DNA from: Brucella sp. 21LCYQ03
Lineage (GTDB): Bacteria > Pseudomonadota > Alphaproteobacteria > Rhizobiales > Rhizobiaceae
Length of the DNA: 64,000 nt
Assembly (NCBI RefSeq): GCF_023554105.1
Contig: NZ_JAMJWE010000014.1
Coordinates: 1 to 64,000 of the forward strand
Direction: 5' to 3'
The notes below the pieces were generated by a model. That model did no database searches. It saw only the letters and a list, made by a program, of their open reading frames with translations, and was not told the origin of the DNA. Both the position numbers and the translations under genes were made by a program. Of the stretch, positions 51,603 to 61,042 are shown one piece after another (within the stretch, counting starts at the first letter, position 1; every line of letters starts with the position of its first letter).

Positions 51603-52090
51603 TCGCTGTCGTTGGAGTGCGAGGAGCGTAGCATGTGCAGGCGATCCAGTGCGCCTTGCAAAATGAAGGAAGCTGCGGCCGAATCGATGCGTTCGGCCCG
51701 CTTGCCGCGTGAAACATCCATGCCGATCAGCACACGTTCAGCTGCGACTGTTGAAAGCCGTTCGTCCCAGTAGACGAAAGGCAGATCGGTTAGCGGTTGC
51801 ATGGTACGAACGAAGGCGCGTGTCGCCTGAACGCGGGGTCCGGCTGAACCATCCATGTTCATAGGCAGACCGATAATGATGACGCCGACCTTGTCGGCTT
51901 CAAGTGCTTTCAGCAGCACCTGTGCATCAATTGTGAACTTGGTGCGTTTAACCACGGGACGCGGATGCGAAAACGACAGGCCGAGATCAGAAACCGCAAG
52001 GCCAATAGTTTTGGTGCCAAGATCAAGCCCGGCGACAGTCTGGCCGGGTTGCAGAATTTCCAAAACGTCTTCGATTTCAACGACGGCCAT
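51587..52090 (-). CDS. ruvX: Putative pre-16S rRNA nuclease / Holliday junction resolvase RuvX
   Basis: 167 residues, YqgF-type RNase H fold: [15 protein letters not shown] (first Asp), [20 protein letters not shown] near 90-110 and the later [17 protein letters not shown] with the conserved acid. Family members process 16S rRNA ends (YqgF of E. coli) or cut Holliday junctions. The gene converges with the aidB-like gene with a 16-base overlap of stops. Confidence 0.92.
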   Translation of the reverse strand: MAVVEIEDVLEILQPGQTVAGLDLGTKTIGLAVSDLGLSFSHPRPVVKRTKFTIDAQVLLKALEADKVGVIIIGLPMNMDGSAGPRVQATRAFVRTMQPLTDLPFVYWDERLSTVAAERVLIGMDVSRGKRAERIDSAAASFILQGALDRLHMLRSSHSNDSDYDAG

Positions 52091-52189
52091 GTGTCCTCAT
52101 AGTATTTTGATCGGGCTTCATATTGCCTGATGGAATTGCGACGTAATATCTGTTTTAGAGTTGAAAATCGAGCCACACGGAGAAACACA

Positions 52190-52897
52190 ATGAAAATCAC
52201 CTGGTTGGGCCATGCAGCCTATCGCGTTGAAACGGAACAAGCGGTCATTCTCATTGATCCGTTTATCAATGGAAATCCGGGTGCCAAGGGCATCGATTTT
52301 AACGAAGCGACAAAAGGCGCCACACATATCGCACTGACCCATGGTCACGGCGATCACATTGGCGATACAGTTGCCATCGCTAAAGAACATGGCGCGACAG
52401 TCATCGCCAATGCCGATCTCGCAACATGGCTCGGTAGCCAAGGTGTTGAAAAGCTGGATGCCGGAAACACTGGCGGCACGCTGGCGCATGAAGGCTTTAC
52501 TGTGACTTTCGTCAATGCGCTGCATTCATCAGCCATGTTGACTGAAAACGGCGTCAGCCAAGCGCTTGGCAATCCAAACGGGTTGGTTTTCCATTTTAGT
52601 GACGCGCCGACGCTTTATCACATGGGCGATACAGATATTTTTTCCGATATGGCGCTGATCAATGAGTTGCACCAGCCGGAAATCGGCATTGTGCCGATTG
52701 GTGATCGTTTCACAATGGGCGGTGCTGTGGCAGCTCTCGCTTGCCAGCGTTATTTCAACTTCAAAACCGTTCTGCCATGCCATTATGGTTCGTTCCCGAT
52801 CATTGATCAGAACGCCGAAAAGTTTGTGGCCGGTATGGAAGGTCAGTCGAACACCAAGGTTCTGGTTGCTCCAGCGGGAACAGTTCATAGCTTCTAA
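52190..52897 (+). CDS. UPF0173 metal-dependent hydrolase
   Basis: 235 residues from ATG 52190, after CGGAGAAA; the frame open from 52130 is rejected. Metallo-beta-lactamase fold of the UPF0173 group: [14 protein letters not shown] is the HxHxDH metal motif near 53-58, with later His in LHSSAML and MGDTDIF, and the final [10 protein letters not shown] block. Function not established; probably an esterase-type hydrolase. It is near, but probably not part of, the gatCA operon. Confidence 0.92.
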   Translation: MKITWLGHAAYRVETEQAVILIDPFINGNPGAKGIDFNEATKGATHIALTHGHGDHIGDTVAIAKEHGATVIANADLATWLGSQGVEKLDAGNTGGTLAHEGFTVTFVNALHSSAMLTENGVSQALGNPNGLVFHFSDAPTLYHMGDTDIFSDMALINELHQPEIGIVPIGDRFTMGGAVAALACQRYFNFKTVLPCHYGSFPIIDQNAEKFVAGMEGQSNTKVLVAPAGTVHSF

Positions 52898-53013
52898 CTA
52901 TGGATGGAAGCGCAAGAAATGTTGCGCTTCCGCACCCACACCGTTATAGCCGGTAAAAGAACCTTTTCGGGGTGGCTTGATACCGTCCTAAACAAGCATT
53001 TGCGGAGAACAGG

Positions 53014-53301
53014 ATGTCCGTCGATATTTCAACCGTCAAGCGCGTCGCGCATCTTGCGCGTATCGCCGTCACAGAAGACGAAGCCGAGCGCATGACTGGC
53101 GAACTCAATGCAATTCTGGGCTTTGTTGAGCAATTGAACGAAGTCGATGTTGAAGGTGTCGAGCCTATGACCTCAGTTTCGCCGATGAAAATGCGCCTGC
53201 GTGAAGATGCCGTTACCGACGGCAATATTGCCAATGCCGTTGTTGCCAATGCGCCTGTGACCGAAGACAATTTCTTCGTCGTGCCAAAGGTCGTGGAGTA
53301 A
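53014..53301 (+). CDS. gatC: Aspartyl/glutamyl-tRNA amidotransferase subunit C
   Basis: 95 residues: the helical start [40 protein letters not shown], and the end block [20 protein letters not shown] with FFVVPKVVE. This is the full GatC pattern. With GatA and GatB it amidates misacylated Glu-tRNA(Gln) and Asp-tRNA(Asn). An acetyltransferase gene sits between it and gatA. Confidence 0.96.
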   Translation: MSVDISTVKRVAHLARIAVTEDEAERMTGELNAILGFVEQLNEVDVEGVEPMTSVSPMKMRLREDAVTDGNIANAVVANAPVTEDNFFVVPKVVE

Positions 53302-53305
53302 GCCG

Positions 53306-53779
53306 ATGGCTATCCGGGTTTCCATCGAGACCCCATTGCAGGATGATGTGCGTGATCTTGTTGAAGCATTGAACGCACATATGCTGCCGCTTTCGCCTAT
53401 CGAGTTCCAGTTCAAGATGACTGTTGAACAGATGGCGGAGCCGGATACGACAGTTTTCGTCGCACGAGATGAAGACGGCAAGGCTGTCGGCTGCGGCGCA
53501 TTGAAGATGCACGATAACGGTGTGGGTGAACTCAAGCGCATGTTCACGCGTCCTGAAGTTCGCGGCAAGCGTGTCGGCTCCCATCTTGTCGATGCGATTA
53601 TCAAGCAGGCGAAAGCCAAGGGTGCTTCGCGTCTGGTCCTTGAAACGGGTACTGGTCCCGGCTTTGACGGTGCCTGGCGGCTTTATGAAAATTCGGGTTT
53701 TGCGCGCTGCGGAGTGGTTTTAGATTATCCCGATTCCGAATACAGCGCCTTTTTTGAAAAGCGCCTTGCTGAGGCATGA
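53306..53779 (+). CDS. GNAT-family N-acetyltransferase inserted between gatC and gatA
   Basis: 157 residues. The acetyl-CoA-binding loop is LKRMFTRPEVRGKRVGSHLV near 80-99 (R/Q-x-x-G-x-G/A type), preceded by DEDGKAVGCGALKMHDNGVG and followed by LVLETGTGPGFDGAWRLYEN. It starts four bases after the gatC stop and ends 17 bases before gatA, so it is inside the operon. Substrate unknown. Confidence 0.9.
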   Translation: MAIRVSIETPLQDDVRDLVEALNAHMLPLSPIEFQFKMTVEQMAEPDTTVFVARDEDGKAVGCGALKMHDNGVGELKRMFTRPEVRGKRVGSHLVDAIIKQAKAKGASRLVLETGTGPGFDGAWRLYENSGFARCGVVLDYPDSEYSAFFEKRLAEA

Positions 53780-53796
53780 CTTTACAGGATTAGATG

Positions 53797-55278
53797 ATGA
53801 GCGAACTGACCGCACTGACCATTGCTGAAGCGCGCGATAAGCTGAAGGCTAAAGCCTTCACCGCGACCGAACTGACTGACGCCTATATTGCGGCTATTGA
53901 TTCCGCCAATGACAAGATCAATGCCTATGTCGCTGTGACGCCTGAAAAGGCGCGCGAAATGGCAAAGGCTTCCGACGCCCGCATTGCTGAAGGCAAGGCT
54001 GGTGCGCTTGAAGGTATCCCGCTTGGTGTAAAAGATCTTTTTGCGACGAAAGGCGTTCACACGCAGGCCTGCTCGCACGTTCTTGACGGCTTCAAGCCTG
54101 AATATGAATCAACTGTCACGTCCAACCTCTGGGCCGACGGCGCTGTCATGTTGGGCAAGCTCAACATGGATGAATTCGCGATGGGTTCGTCCAATGAGAG
54201 CTCCTATTATGGCCCTGTAAAAAACCCTTGGCGTGCAAATGGCTCGGACGTTGATCTGGTACCGGGCGGCTCGTCTGGTGGTTCGTCGGCGGCAGTTGCA
54301 GCGCATCTTTGCGCAGGCGCTACTGCATCGGACACGGGCGGCTCGATCCGTCAGCCAGCGGCATTCACCGGCACTGTCGGTATCAAGCCAACATATGGCC
54401 GTGTTTCGCGCTGGGGTGTTGTCGCTTATGCGTCGTCGCTTGATCAGGCTGGTCCGATTGCGCGTGATGTTCGTGACGCTGCAATTCTGCTCAAGTCTAT
54501 GGCATCGGTTGATCTGAAAGATACAACCTCAGTTGATCTGCCGGTTCCGGATTACGAAGCAGCTATTGGCAAGTCGCTGAAAGGCCTCAAGATCGGTATT
54601 CCGAACGAATATCGTATCGATGGTATGCCAGACGAAATTGAAGCGCTCTGGCAGAAAGGCGTCCAGTATCTCAAAGATGCTGGCGCTGAAATCGTCGATG
54701 TTTCGCTGCCGCACACGAAATATGCGCTTGCTGCCTATTACATCGTTGCACCTGCGGAAGCTTCGTCCAACCTCGCACGTTATGACGGTGTACGTTATGG
54801 TCTGCGTGTGCCGGGCAAGGACATTGCCGATATGTACGAGCAGAGCCGCGCCGCTGGCTTTGGCAAGGAAGTAAAGCGCCGTATTCTGACTGGAACCTAT
54901 GTTCTGTCGGCTGGCTATTACGACGCTTATTATTTGCGCGCCCAGAAGGTCCGTACGCTGATCAAGCAGGACTTTGAAAATGTCTTTGCGAGCGGTGTTG
55001 ATGCAATTCTGACGCCGATTACGCCTTCTGCTGCGTTCAGCATTGGCGACAAGGAACTCGCTAACGATCCTGTGAAGATGTATCTCAATGACATCTTCAC
55101 TATCACGCTCAACATGGCGGGTCTTCCGGGGATCGCTGTTCCTGCGGGACTGAATGATCAGGGCTTGCCGCTTGGCTTGCAGTTGATCGGTCGCCCCTTC
55201 GAGGAAGAAACTTTGTTCCAGGCAGCCAGCGCAATTGAGCAGGCAGCCGGACGCTTTACCCCAAAGAAATGGTGGTAA
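53797..55278 (+). CDS. gatA: Aspartyl/glutamyl-tRNA amidotransferase subunit A
   Basis: 493 residues from the second of tandem ATGs (53794/53797). The amidase-signature catalytic triad is visible: Lys in [13 protein letters not shown] near 79, cis-Ser in [13 protein letters not shown] near 152, and nucleophile Ser in [14 protein letters not shown] near 176. It releases ammonia from glutamine for the GatB reaction. The end of the gene overlaps the next acetyltransferase by ten bases. Confidence 0.97.
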   Translation: MSELTALTIAEARDKLKAKAFTATELTDAYIAAIDSANDKINAYVAVTPEKAREMAKASDARIAEGKAGALEGIPLGVKDLFATKGVHTQACSHVLDGFKPEYESTVTSNLWADGAVMLGKLNMDEFAMGSSNESSYYGPVKNPWRANGSDVDLVPGGSSGGSSAAVAAHLCAGATASDTGGSIRQPAAFTGTVGIKPTYGRVSRWGVVAYASSLDQAGPIARDVRDAAILLKSMASVDLKDTTSVDLPVPDYEAAIGKSLKGLKIGIPNEYRIDGMPDEIEALWQKGVQYLKDAGAEIVDVSLPHTKYALAAYYIVAPAEASSNLARYDGVRYGLRVPGKDIADMYEQSRAAGFGKEVKRRILTGTYVLSAGYYDAYYLRAQKVRTLIKQDFENVFASGVDAILTPITPSAAFSIGDKELANDPVKMYLNDIFTITLNMAGLPGIAVPAGLNDQGLPLGLQLIGRPFEEETLFQAASAIEQAAGRFTPKKWW

Positions 55279-55757
55279 AATCTGAAACTCTCATTCGCCG
55301 GGCATCGCCCGGCGAATTTGCTTTGATGGCTGAGTTGGCCGTTCGTGCATGGCAAACCGCAGCGCGCAACATTATGCTTACGGATGAAAGCCGGTCGGAA
55401 CTCCAGGTCAAGTTCCTGCGTGATTTGCATGAGAATGCCGATGGTGTTTTGTTGGCAGAACGAAGCGGAGAGATTTGCGGCTGGGGCGCTTGTATACCGA
55501 ACTTAAACTATATTTCAGACCTCTGGATTGATCCTGCCCATCACGGTCAGGGATTTGGCGGAGCGTTGCTTGATGCACTGATGGCACAGATTTTACTCAA
55601 TGGCTTTTCAGATGCGGAAATTGGTACTCATGCCGATAATGTGCGGGCAATTAGGCTGTATGAGAAATTTGGCTTTCGTATTTATCAGCGTGGCGAAGAG
55701 TGGTCGACAAGCTTTGAGCGCAATGTTGAAAAAGTCCGAATGCGCGCTGACTTATAA
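55269..55757 (+). CDS. GNAT-family N-acetyltransferase
   Basis: 162 residues (ATG 55269, inside the gatA end). Motif A is [20 protein letters not shown] near 90-109, with Gln/Gly acetyl-CoA contacts. Earlier [20 protein letters not shown] and later [20 protein letters not shown] fit a RimI-like GNAT fold. Ends before a conserved small gene. Substrate unknown; coupling to gatA by overlap suggests coexpression. Confidence 0.88.
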   Translation: MVVKSETLIRRASPGEFALMAELAVRAWQTAARNIMLTDESRSELQVKFLRDLHENADGVLLAERSGEICGWGACIPNLNYISDLWIDPAHHGQGFGGALLDALMAQILLNGFSDAEIGTHADNVRAIRLYEKFGFRIYQRGEEWSTSFERNVEKVRMRADL

Positions 55758-55827
55758 AGCATCATTGCCATTTTTAGTCATAAGCTTATCCTCCCGTAAG
55801 GAATCGTTTTTCAGAGGAGGGGCTCAT

Positions 55828-56010
55828 ATGTGGATCATGCTTACGGACGTCAGCGGCGAACGCGTTGCGGTCAATTTCAACCACGTCTTGTCATATAATG
55901 CTTATGGCACAGGCACGCGCATCGTGACGCTGAGCGCTGATCTAACCTTTTTTGTCAAGGAATCTCTAGAAGACATTGAAGGTAAGCTCGGAATTGATGT
56001 CAAACAATGA
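55828..56010 (+). CDS. FlbD-like small protein
   Basis: 60 residues; ATG 55828 follows AGAGGAGGGG, a strong site. WIMLTDVSGERVAVNFNHVL, then TRIVTLSADLTFFVKESLED, matches the FlbD (flagellar) small family: an N-terminal strand, NxxxI segment, TxxxL.G..FVVKES and a short helix. No other flagellar gene is nearby. The function of stand-alone members is unknown; it may bind RNA or a protein partner. Confidence 0.7.
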   Translation: MWIMLTDVSGERVAVNFNHVLSYNAYGTGTRIVTLSADLTFFVKESLEDIEGKLGIDVKQ

Positions 56011-56123
56011 GGTGAACACCGCCGGTATTGAATTTGTTGAAATTCAATATTTGGCCGCTTGACCTTCCAACGATGGAAAGCATTACGTTTCTCCGGATGG
56101 AATAAACCACGGAGGTTCTTATA

Positions 56124-56516
56124 ATGAAGCTTTCCTCGATCTTATTTGCGGGTGCGCTGTTCGTCAGCGCGGGCGCAGGCGCTGCACTGGCTCAGACGGG
56201 AGCAAGCGATGCCCATATGAACCATGGTGCGCATGCAGACAGTGGTGAAACACCTGTTGATAGCCCTGCTGTTGCAGCTTACAAAGCTGCGAATGACAGA
56301 ATGCATAAAGGTATGGATATAGAATATACCGGTGATGCGGACGCAGATTTTATGCGGGGAATGATCCCTCACCATCAGGGTGCAATTGATATGGCCCGAG
56401 TAGCTCTCAAATATGGTTCTGATCCGAAGGTGAAAGCGCTTGCGCAAGAAGTCATTTCCGCTCAGGAAGCGGAAATCAAAATGATGCAGCAATGGCTGGC
56501 AGAGCACAATAAATAA
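56124..56516 (+). CDS. DUF305 family periplasmic protein (CopM-like)
   Basis: 130 residues. The signal peptide ends near ALAQ (about 24), followed by a His/Met-rich stretch ([13 protein letters not shown]) and the DUF305 core with [20 protein letters not shown], then [15 protein letters not shown]. The two HH/HxxH-type and Met residues suggest copper binding; CopM of cyanobacteria is a relative. Probably a periplasmic copper or metal chaperone. Confidence 0.88.
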   Translation: MKLSSILFAGALFVSAGAGAALAQTGASDAHMNHGAHADSGETPVDSPAVAAYKAANDRMHKGMDIEYTGDADADFMRGMIPHHQGAIDMARVALKYGSDPKVKALAQEVISAQEAEIKMMQQWLAEHNK

Positions 56517-56523
56517 CCTGATC

Positions 56524-56545
56524 GCGGGCGATTATAAGCGCCCGC
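56524..56545. terminator. Hairpin between the DUF305 gene and parE
   Basis: GCGGGCG (56524-56530) and CGCCCGC (56539-56545) with an 8-base loop, between two converging stops. No clear T-run, so termination is likely but not certain. Confidence 0.55.
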
Positions 56546-56597
56546 TATCCTCATGGATGGGCGTTCCGATTAGTTGATTGCCTATCGTCAGGCTGAG

Positions 56598-58700
56598 CTA
56601 AATATCAAGCTCTTCCACAAATGCAGCACGATCCTGAATGAAGCGGAAGCGGGCTTCCGGCTTTGTACCCATCAGATCATCAACAGTGCTGCGTGTTTCA
56701 TCGATATAGTCTTCATCGACATGAACACGAAGAAGCGTGCGCTTTTTCGGATCCATGGTCGTTTCTTTCAGCTGCTCGGCGCGCATTTCGCCAAGGCCTT
56801 TAAAGCGGCCGATTTCGATTTTGCCGCGTCCGGTAAACATCGTGCGAAGCAGCTCGTCCTTGTGCGCATCGTCACGAGCATAGGCGACCTTGCCACCTTG
56901 GCTCAGACGATAAAGCGGAGGTACTGCCAGATAAAGATGACCATTGCGGATGAGATCAGGCATTTCCTGATAGAAGAACGTGATGAGCAGCGATGCAATA
57001 TGTGCGCCATCCACGTCAGCATCCGTCATGATTATCACGCGGTCATAGCGTAGGTCGTCTTCGCGATAGTTCTTGCGCGTGCCGCTGCCCAGTGCCTGCA
57101 CCAGATCGGCAATCTGCTGGTTTGCTGTTAGCTTTTCGCGGCCGGCACTGGCGACATTCAAAATTTTACCGCGTAGCGGTAAAATTGCCTGATTGGAACG
57201 ATTGCGTGCTTGCTTTGCAGAGCCACCTGCGGAATCACCTTCCACGATGAACAATTCAGCACCTGCAGCCGCATTTTGCGTGCAGTCAGCAAGCTTGCCT
57301 GGAAGTCGCAATTTGCGCGTGGCGCTCTTGCGGACGGTTTCCTTTTCCTGACGGCGACGAAGTCGTTCCTCTGCGCGATCAACAACCCAATCGAGCAGAC
57401 GTGAAGCCTCTTGCGGCGACGCGGTAAGCCAGTGATCGAATGGATCGCGGATTACATTTTCCACAATGCGCTGCGCTTCGACAGTTGCAAGCTTGTCTTT
57501 GGTCTGGCCGACAAATTCGGGCTCGCGAATGAACACCGACATCATTGCCGCAGCTGAAATCATCACATCATCCGTGGTGATGATCGAAGCGCGTTTGTTG
57601 TTGGTGAGTTCCGCATAGGCCTTGAGGCCTCGTGTGAGCGCAATACGCAGGCCCGCCTCATGCGTGCCACCATCGCCCGTCGGGATCGTATTACAATAGG
57701 AATTGACGAAGCCGTCGCCACCATACCACGACACCGCCCATTCAACAGCGCCGTGACCGCCTTGCTTTTCAGTGCGACCGGAGAAAATCTCACGCGTCAC
57801 TTGATGTTCTTTGCCAAGCGACGCCGAGAGATAATCTTTCAGACCACCGGGGAAGTGGAAAACGGCCTTTTCCGGTGTTTCCTTCTTTGGGTCGAGAAGC
57901 GCTGGATCGCAGCTCCAGCGAATTTCTACACCACCAAAAAGATAGGCTTTTGACCGCGCCATGCGGTAAAGCCGGTGCGGATCGAAATGGGCGCTCTTAC
58001 CGAATATATCCGGGTCCGGATGGAAGCGAACGCGCGTGCCACGACGGTTGTGGACTTCGCCGACATCTTCAAGGCCACCCTGTGGAATGCCGCGCGAAAA
58101 GCGCTGGCGATAAAGGCGGCGATTGCGCGCAACTTCCACTTCCAGAACGTCGGAAAGGGCGTTGACCACCGAAACACCTACGCCGTGCAGACCACCGGAG
58201 GTTTCATAGGCTTTGCCGTCGAACTTTCCACCGGCGTGCAGCTTGGTCATAATGACTTCAAGCGTCGACTTTCCCGGCACCTGTGGGTGCTCATCAACTG
58301 GAATACCACGCCCGTTATCGCTGACGGTCAGGAAGCCTTCGGCATCAAGATTGACTTCGATGAAATTTGCGTGGCCCGCAACCGCTTCGTCCATCGAGTT
58401 ATCGATGACTTCTGCAAAGAGGTGATGCAGCGCCTTTTCGTCCGTACCGCCGATATACATGCCGGGGCGCAGACGTACAGGCTCCAGACCTTCAAGAACA
58501 CGGATCGAAGACGCGTTGTAATCATCTCCGGTTGATGAAACAGGCGGAGCTTTTGTTGTGACAGAAGCAGGTTTCGGCGCAGATGACGGTGTGACCGTCT
58601 GATCAACAGGCTTTGCTTCGGGAGCCTTTTCCGGCTGCCGGTCCGTCTGCCGTTCACGGGCATTGCTGACTACTCTGGAAAAGAGATCGTTATCGTCCAT
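56598..58700 (-). CDS. parE: DNA topoisomerase IV subunit B
   Basis: About 700 residues from ATG 58700 (the frame reaches 58760, but the 21st residue start agrees with homolog length). GHKL ATPase: EVIDNSMDEAVAGHA, DNGRGIPVDEHP, GLHGVGVSVVNALSDV. TOPRIM: EGDSAGGSAKQARNRSNQAI and DADVDGAHIASLL. The QTKDKLATVE region is also present. It decatenates chromosomes with ParC. The poorly conserved proline/serine-rich start (about 1-55) is usual in Brucellaceae. Confidence 0.94.
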   Translation of the reverse strand: MDDNDLFSRVVSNARERQTDRQPEKAPEAKPVDQTVTPSSAPKPASVTTKAPPVSSTGDDYNASSIRVLEGLEPVRLRPGMYIGGTDEKALHHLFAEVIDNSMDEAVAGHANFIEVNLDAEGFLTVSDNGRGIPVDEHPQVPGKSTLEVIMTKLHAGGKFDGKAYETSGGLHGVGVSVVNALSDVLEVEVARNRRLYRQRFSRGIPQGGLEDVGEVHNRRGTRVRFHPDPDIFGKSAHFDPHRLYRMARSKAYLFGGVEIRWSCDPALLDPKKETPEKAVFHFPGGLKDYLSASLGKEHQVTREIFSGRTEKQGGHGAVEWAVSWYGGDGFVNSYCNTIPTGDGGTHEAGLRIALTRGLKAYAELTNNKRASIITTDDVMISAAAMMSVFIREPEFVGQTKDKLATVEAQRIVENVIRDPFDHWLTASPQEASRLLDWVVDRAEERLRRRQEKETVRKSATRKLRLPGKLADCTQNAAAGAELFIVEGDSAGGSAKQARNRSNQAILPLRGKILNVASAGREKLTANQQIADLVQALGSGTRKNYREDDLRYDRVIIMTDADVDGAHIASLLITFFYQEMPDLIRNGHLYLAVPPLYRLSQGGKVAYARDDAHKDELLRTMFTGRGKIEIGRFKGLGEMRAEQLKETTMDPKKRTLLRVHVDEDYIDETRSTVDDLMGTKPEARFRFIQDRAAFVEELDI

Positions 58701-58921
58701 CTTTGTCCGAAAAGCTTTCTGTCTGAAACCTATAGGACCGCCCCCTGCGAACGGTACCAAATCTATACATACGAATCACATAGATAATGTCACGGTAATA
58801 CCCGTAATGCGAATAAAGTTCGCTTTACGTTCCGCTTTTGCCCGAACTTATCAAGTGGTTTTCTGCGTTGCGAGACCAATTTGCACCGGAAATGTGCCGG
58901 AAGTCAAAACCTGCGTTTCAC

Positions 58922-59740
58922 TTATGCTCGATATCTGATCACTGTACGCTCGATATTCCGGGATACGCGCAACCCCCAGAAGGTGACAATCCTAAGCCGC
59001 GTCTTTCGTATCAGCCTGATGGTCTCGCGTTTGATGCGTGCCAAGGCTCCCACTTTCTTGCTTTGCGATGTGGCGTTTACGTGTCGGTCGCCTTCAATGC
59101 CGCTCGCCAGATACCCGCTTTGCGGAGCGGCACCATTGATGAGAATGATATCCTGCACGGCAATGGCTGGCTGCATTTGCCACAGCTCGAAATCATTGAC
59201 GCTGGGATCAAACAAATAGTCATCGATCGGGGTTAATCCTGCGACATAATTTTGCAGGGCTTTGCGTGCAGCACTTTTGCTGATGACATACGCACCGGAC
59301 CCCCAGTGTTTATATACCAGTCGGACGAGCTTTCGCCCCTCGTTCAGCGCGAGCGCTTTGGTTTCAACGATTGTTGGCTCATTGACTGTCTCCAGCTTGA
59401 TGATTTCCGCACCCTGTGGAATCCAGTCTGTTGAATTGATGAAAAAGCCAGCATCATCGGATAAATGCAGATCATCTTCCATCACAACAGCATAGGGCTC
59501 AGTGCCTTCTGCAACCATTTTCAATATTGCCAGATGCGATTCAGCACAGGCAATTTCACCAACCGTCATGGGTTTTCCCTGCTGACGCTGTGCCTGATAT
59601 TTATCCATATCCTGCCGGGTGAAAAGCTTACCATCCACGGCGGCGGTGCGCTGATAGTCGATCGAATGCAGGTCTAAAATTTGCTTCATGCGCTCCATAC
59701 GTTCTGGCGCGCGATCAAGATTTACAATATAGCATTTCAT
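58922..59740 (-). CDS. Family 25 glycosyltransferase (LPS type)
   Basis: 272 residues. Starts CYIVNLDRAPERMERMKQIL with the nucleotide-sugar segment, then GEIACAESHLAILKMVAEGT, and the metal-binding AVVMEDDLHLSDD with the DxD-like EDD near 90. IPQGAEIIKLETVNEPTIVE and HWGSGAYVISKSAARKALQN follow, which is the GT25 pattern. Members add sugars (often galactose) to lipopolysaccharide core or O-chain. A polysaccharide deacetylase gene lies divergently next to it. Confidence 0.9.
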   Translation of the reverse strand: MKCYIVNLDRAPERMERMKQILDLHSIDYQRTAAVDGKLFTRQDMDKYQAQRQQGKPMTVGEIACAESHLAILKMVAEGTEPYAVVMEDDLHLSDDAGFFINSTDWIPQGAEIIKLETVNEPTIVETKALALNEGRKLVRLVYKHWGSGAYVISKSAARKALQNYVAGLTPIDDYLFDPSVNDFELWQMQPAIAVQDIILINGAAPQSGYLASGIEGDRHVNATSQSKKVGALARIKRETIRLIRKTRLRIVTFWGLRVSRNIERTVIRYRA

Positions 59741-59807
59741 AATATTTTTACCCGCTGTAAACGGCCGTTTTTTCTCACGGTTCTATTTATTGTGCAACTG
59801 AGGTTTT

Positions 59808-60509
59808 ATGACTGTCCCTGTTCTTCTTTACCATCAGATTGCAGCGCTTCCTCAAAGAAATGCTCCCTATCAGGGGCTGTTTGTACATCCGGCAAGCTTC
59901 CGCAGACAAATGTTGTGGCTGAAATATCTTGGCTATACCGGCTTATCGGTGCGCGATGCCTGGCCATACTTGCGCGGAGAAAAATCGGGCAAAGTCGCCG
60001 TGATTACCTTTGATGACGGCTTTTTAAATACGCTGGAGAATGCAGCGCCCGCTTTGGCCGAATGTGGGTTCACGGCCACCAATTATTTTGTGGCAAATCA
60101 AATCGGTGGCAGCAATATCTGGGATCGCAAGGATTCTATCCCCGACACGCCCTGCATGAATGCGCTGCAATTGCGCGAATGGGCTTCATTGGGACATGAA
60201 GTGGGGGCGCATACGCTGGACCATGTTTTGTTGCCGCAAACGCCCGATGATGAAGCGCGCCGTCAGATCACGCAGTCCAAACATGTGCTGGAGGATATTC
60301 TCGGCAGTGCGGTGACGAATTTTTGCTATCCCTATGGCGGCAATAATCCCATCCATCGTGAAATGGTGCGCGATGCGGGCTATCAAAGTGCGGTGACAAC
60401 ACAGAGCCGAAGCGCAAAACCTGATGATGAGCTTTTTGGAATACCAAGGCTTTATATAAGATACCGGCATAGCGTAGCGGAAGCTCTCCTGCGGGTCATG
60501 CTGAAATAG
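59808..60509 (+). CDS. Polysaccharide deacetylase (NodB-type)
   Basis: 233 residues. Carbohydrate esterase 4 motifs: TFDDGFLNTLENAAPALAEC (motif 1, catalytic Asp and metal ligand), HEVGAHTLDHVLLPQ (motif 2, HxxxH) and NFCYPYGGNNPIHREMVRDA (motif 3). No clear signal peptide, although PVLLYHQIAALPQ opens the fold. It would remove N- or O-acetyl groups from a polysaccharide, perhaps of the cell envelope. Confidence 0.9.
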   Translation: MTVPVLLYHQIAALPQRNAPYQGLFVHPASFRRQMLWLKYLGYTGLSVRDAWPYLRGEKSGKVAVITFDDGFLNTLENAAPALAECGFTATNYFVANQIGGSNIWDRKDSIPDTPCMNALQLREWASLGHEVGAHTLDHVLLPQTPDDEARRQITQSKHVLEDILGSAVTNFCYPYGGNNPIHREMVRDAGYQSAVTTQSRSAKPDDELFGIPRLYIRYRHSVAEALLRVMLK

Positions 60510-61042
60510 CAATCTGCTGCATCCATCGTCTTTGAGACGATAATAGCTGGCTTTTGTCTGATAGATGTCAGCACAGAAATGCGCTGCGTGCAGCCGTGTT
60601 GCGCTGGAATCGGGGCTGTTTTTCCGCATTATTTCCTGTTTTCCATGCAGATATGCCTTCAATTGGTGGCTTTGTGTAGTGGCAGACTTGTCACACAGCT
60701 TGCTCCTGTGTGGATCAGACTGCATCGAACCGCATCTGAAAATCATTGTCAAAACACGACCTGTAAAATCACCCGCGCGAAAAAACAGCATTATTTATAA
60801 TGATTTATCAATTCCGTGGCACCAATACCAAGTAAATCTAAATATTATTAATAACAAGAAATAGCTAACTACATTATATTTTAGAAATTTTGTTTATAAA
60901 ATTGCAGCATTGACAATCAAAATAGCTTTTATGATAAACAATCCGAGTTTTGAATTTTAAGTATTATTAGAATTAGCTGAAAGTCTAATTCAGCGCATTT
61001 ACATGCATGTTTTTTTACTCTTCATGGTAGGAACCCGTCTCG
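60510..61042. other. AT-rich intergenic region before the autotransporter
   Basis: About 530 bases without a credible gene. The right half is strongly AT-rich. TTGACA at 60910-60915 followed by TATGAT/GATAAA sequences (14-17 bases on) may be the autotransporter promoter. No RNA gene recognised. Confidence 0.4.
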
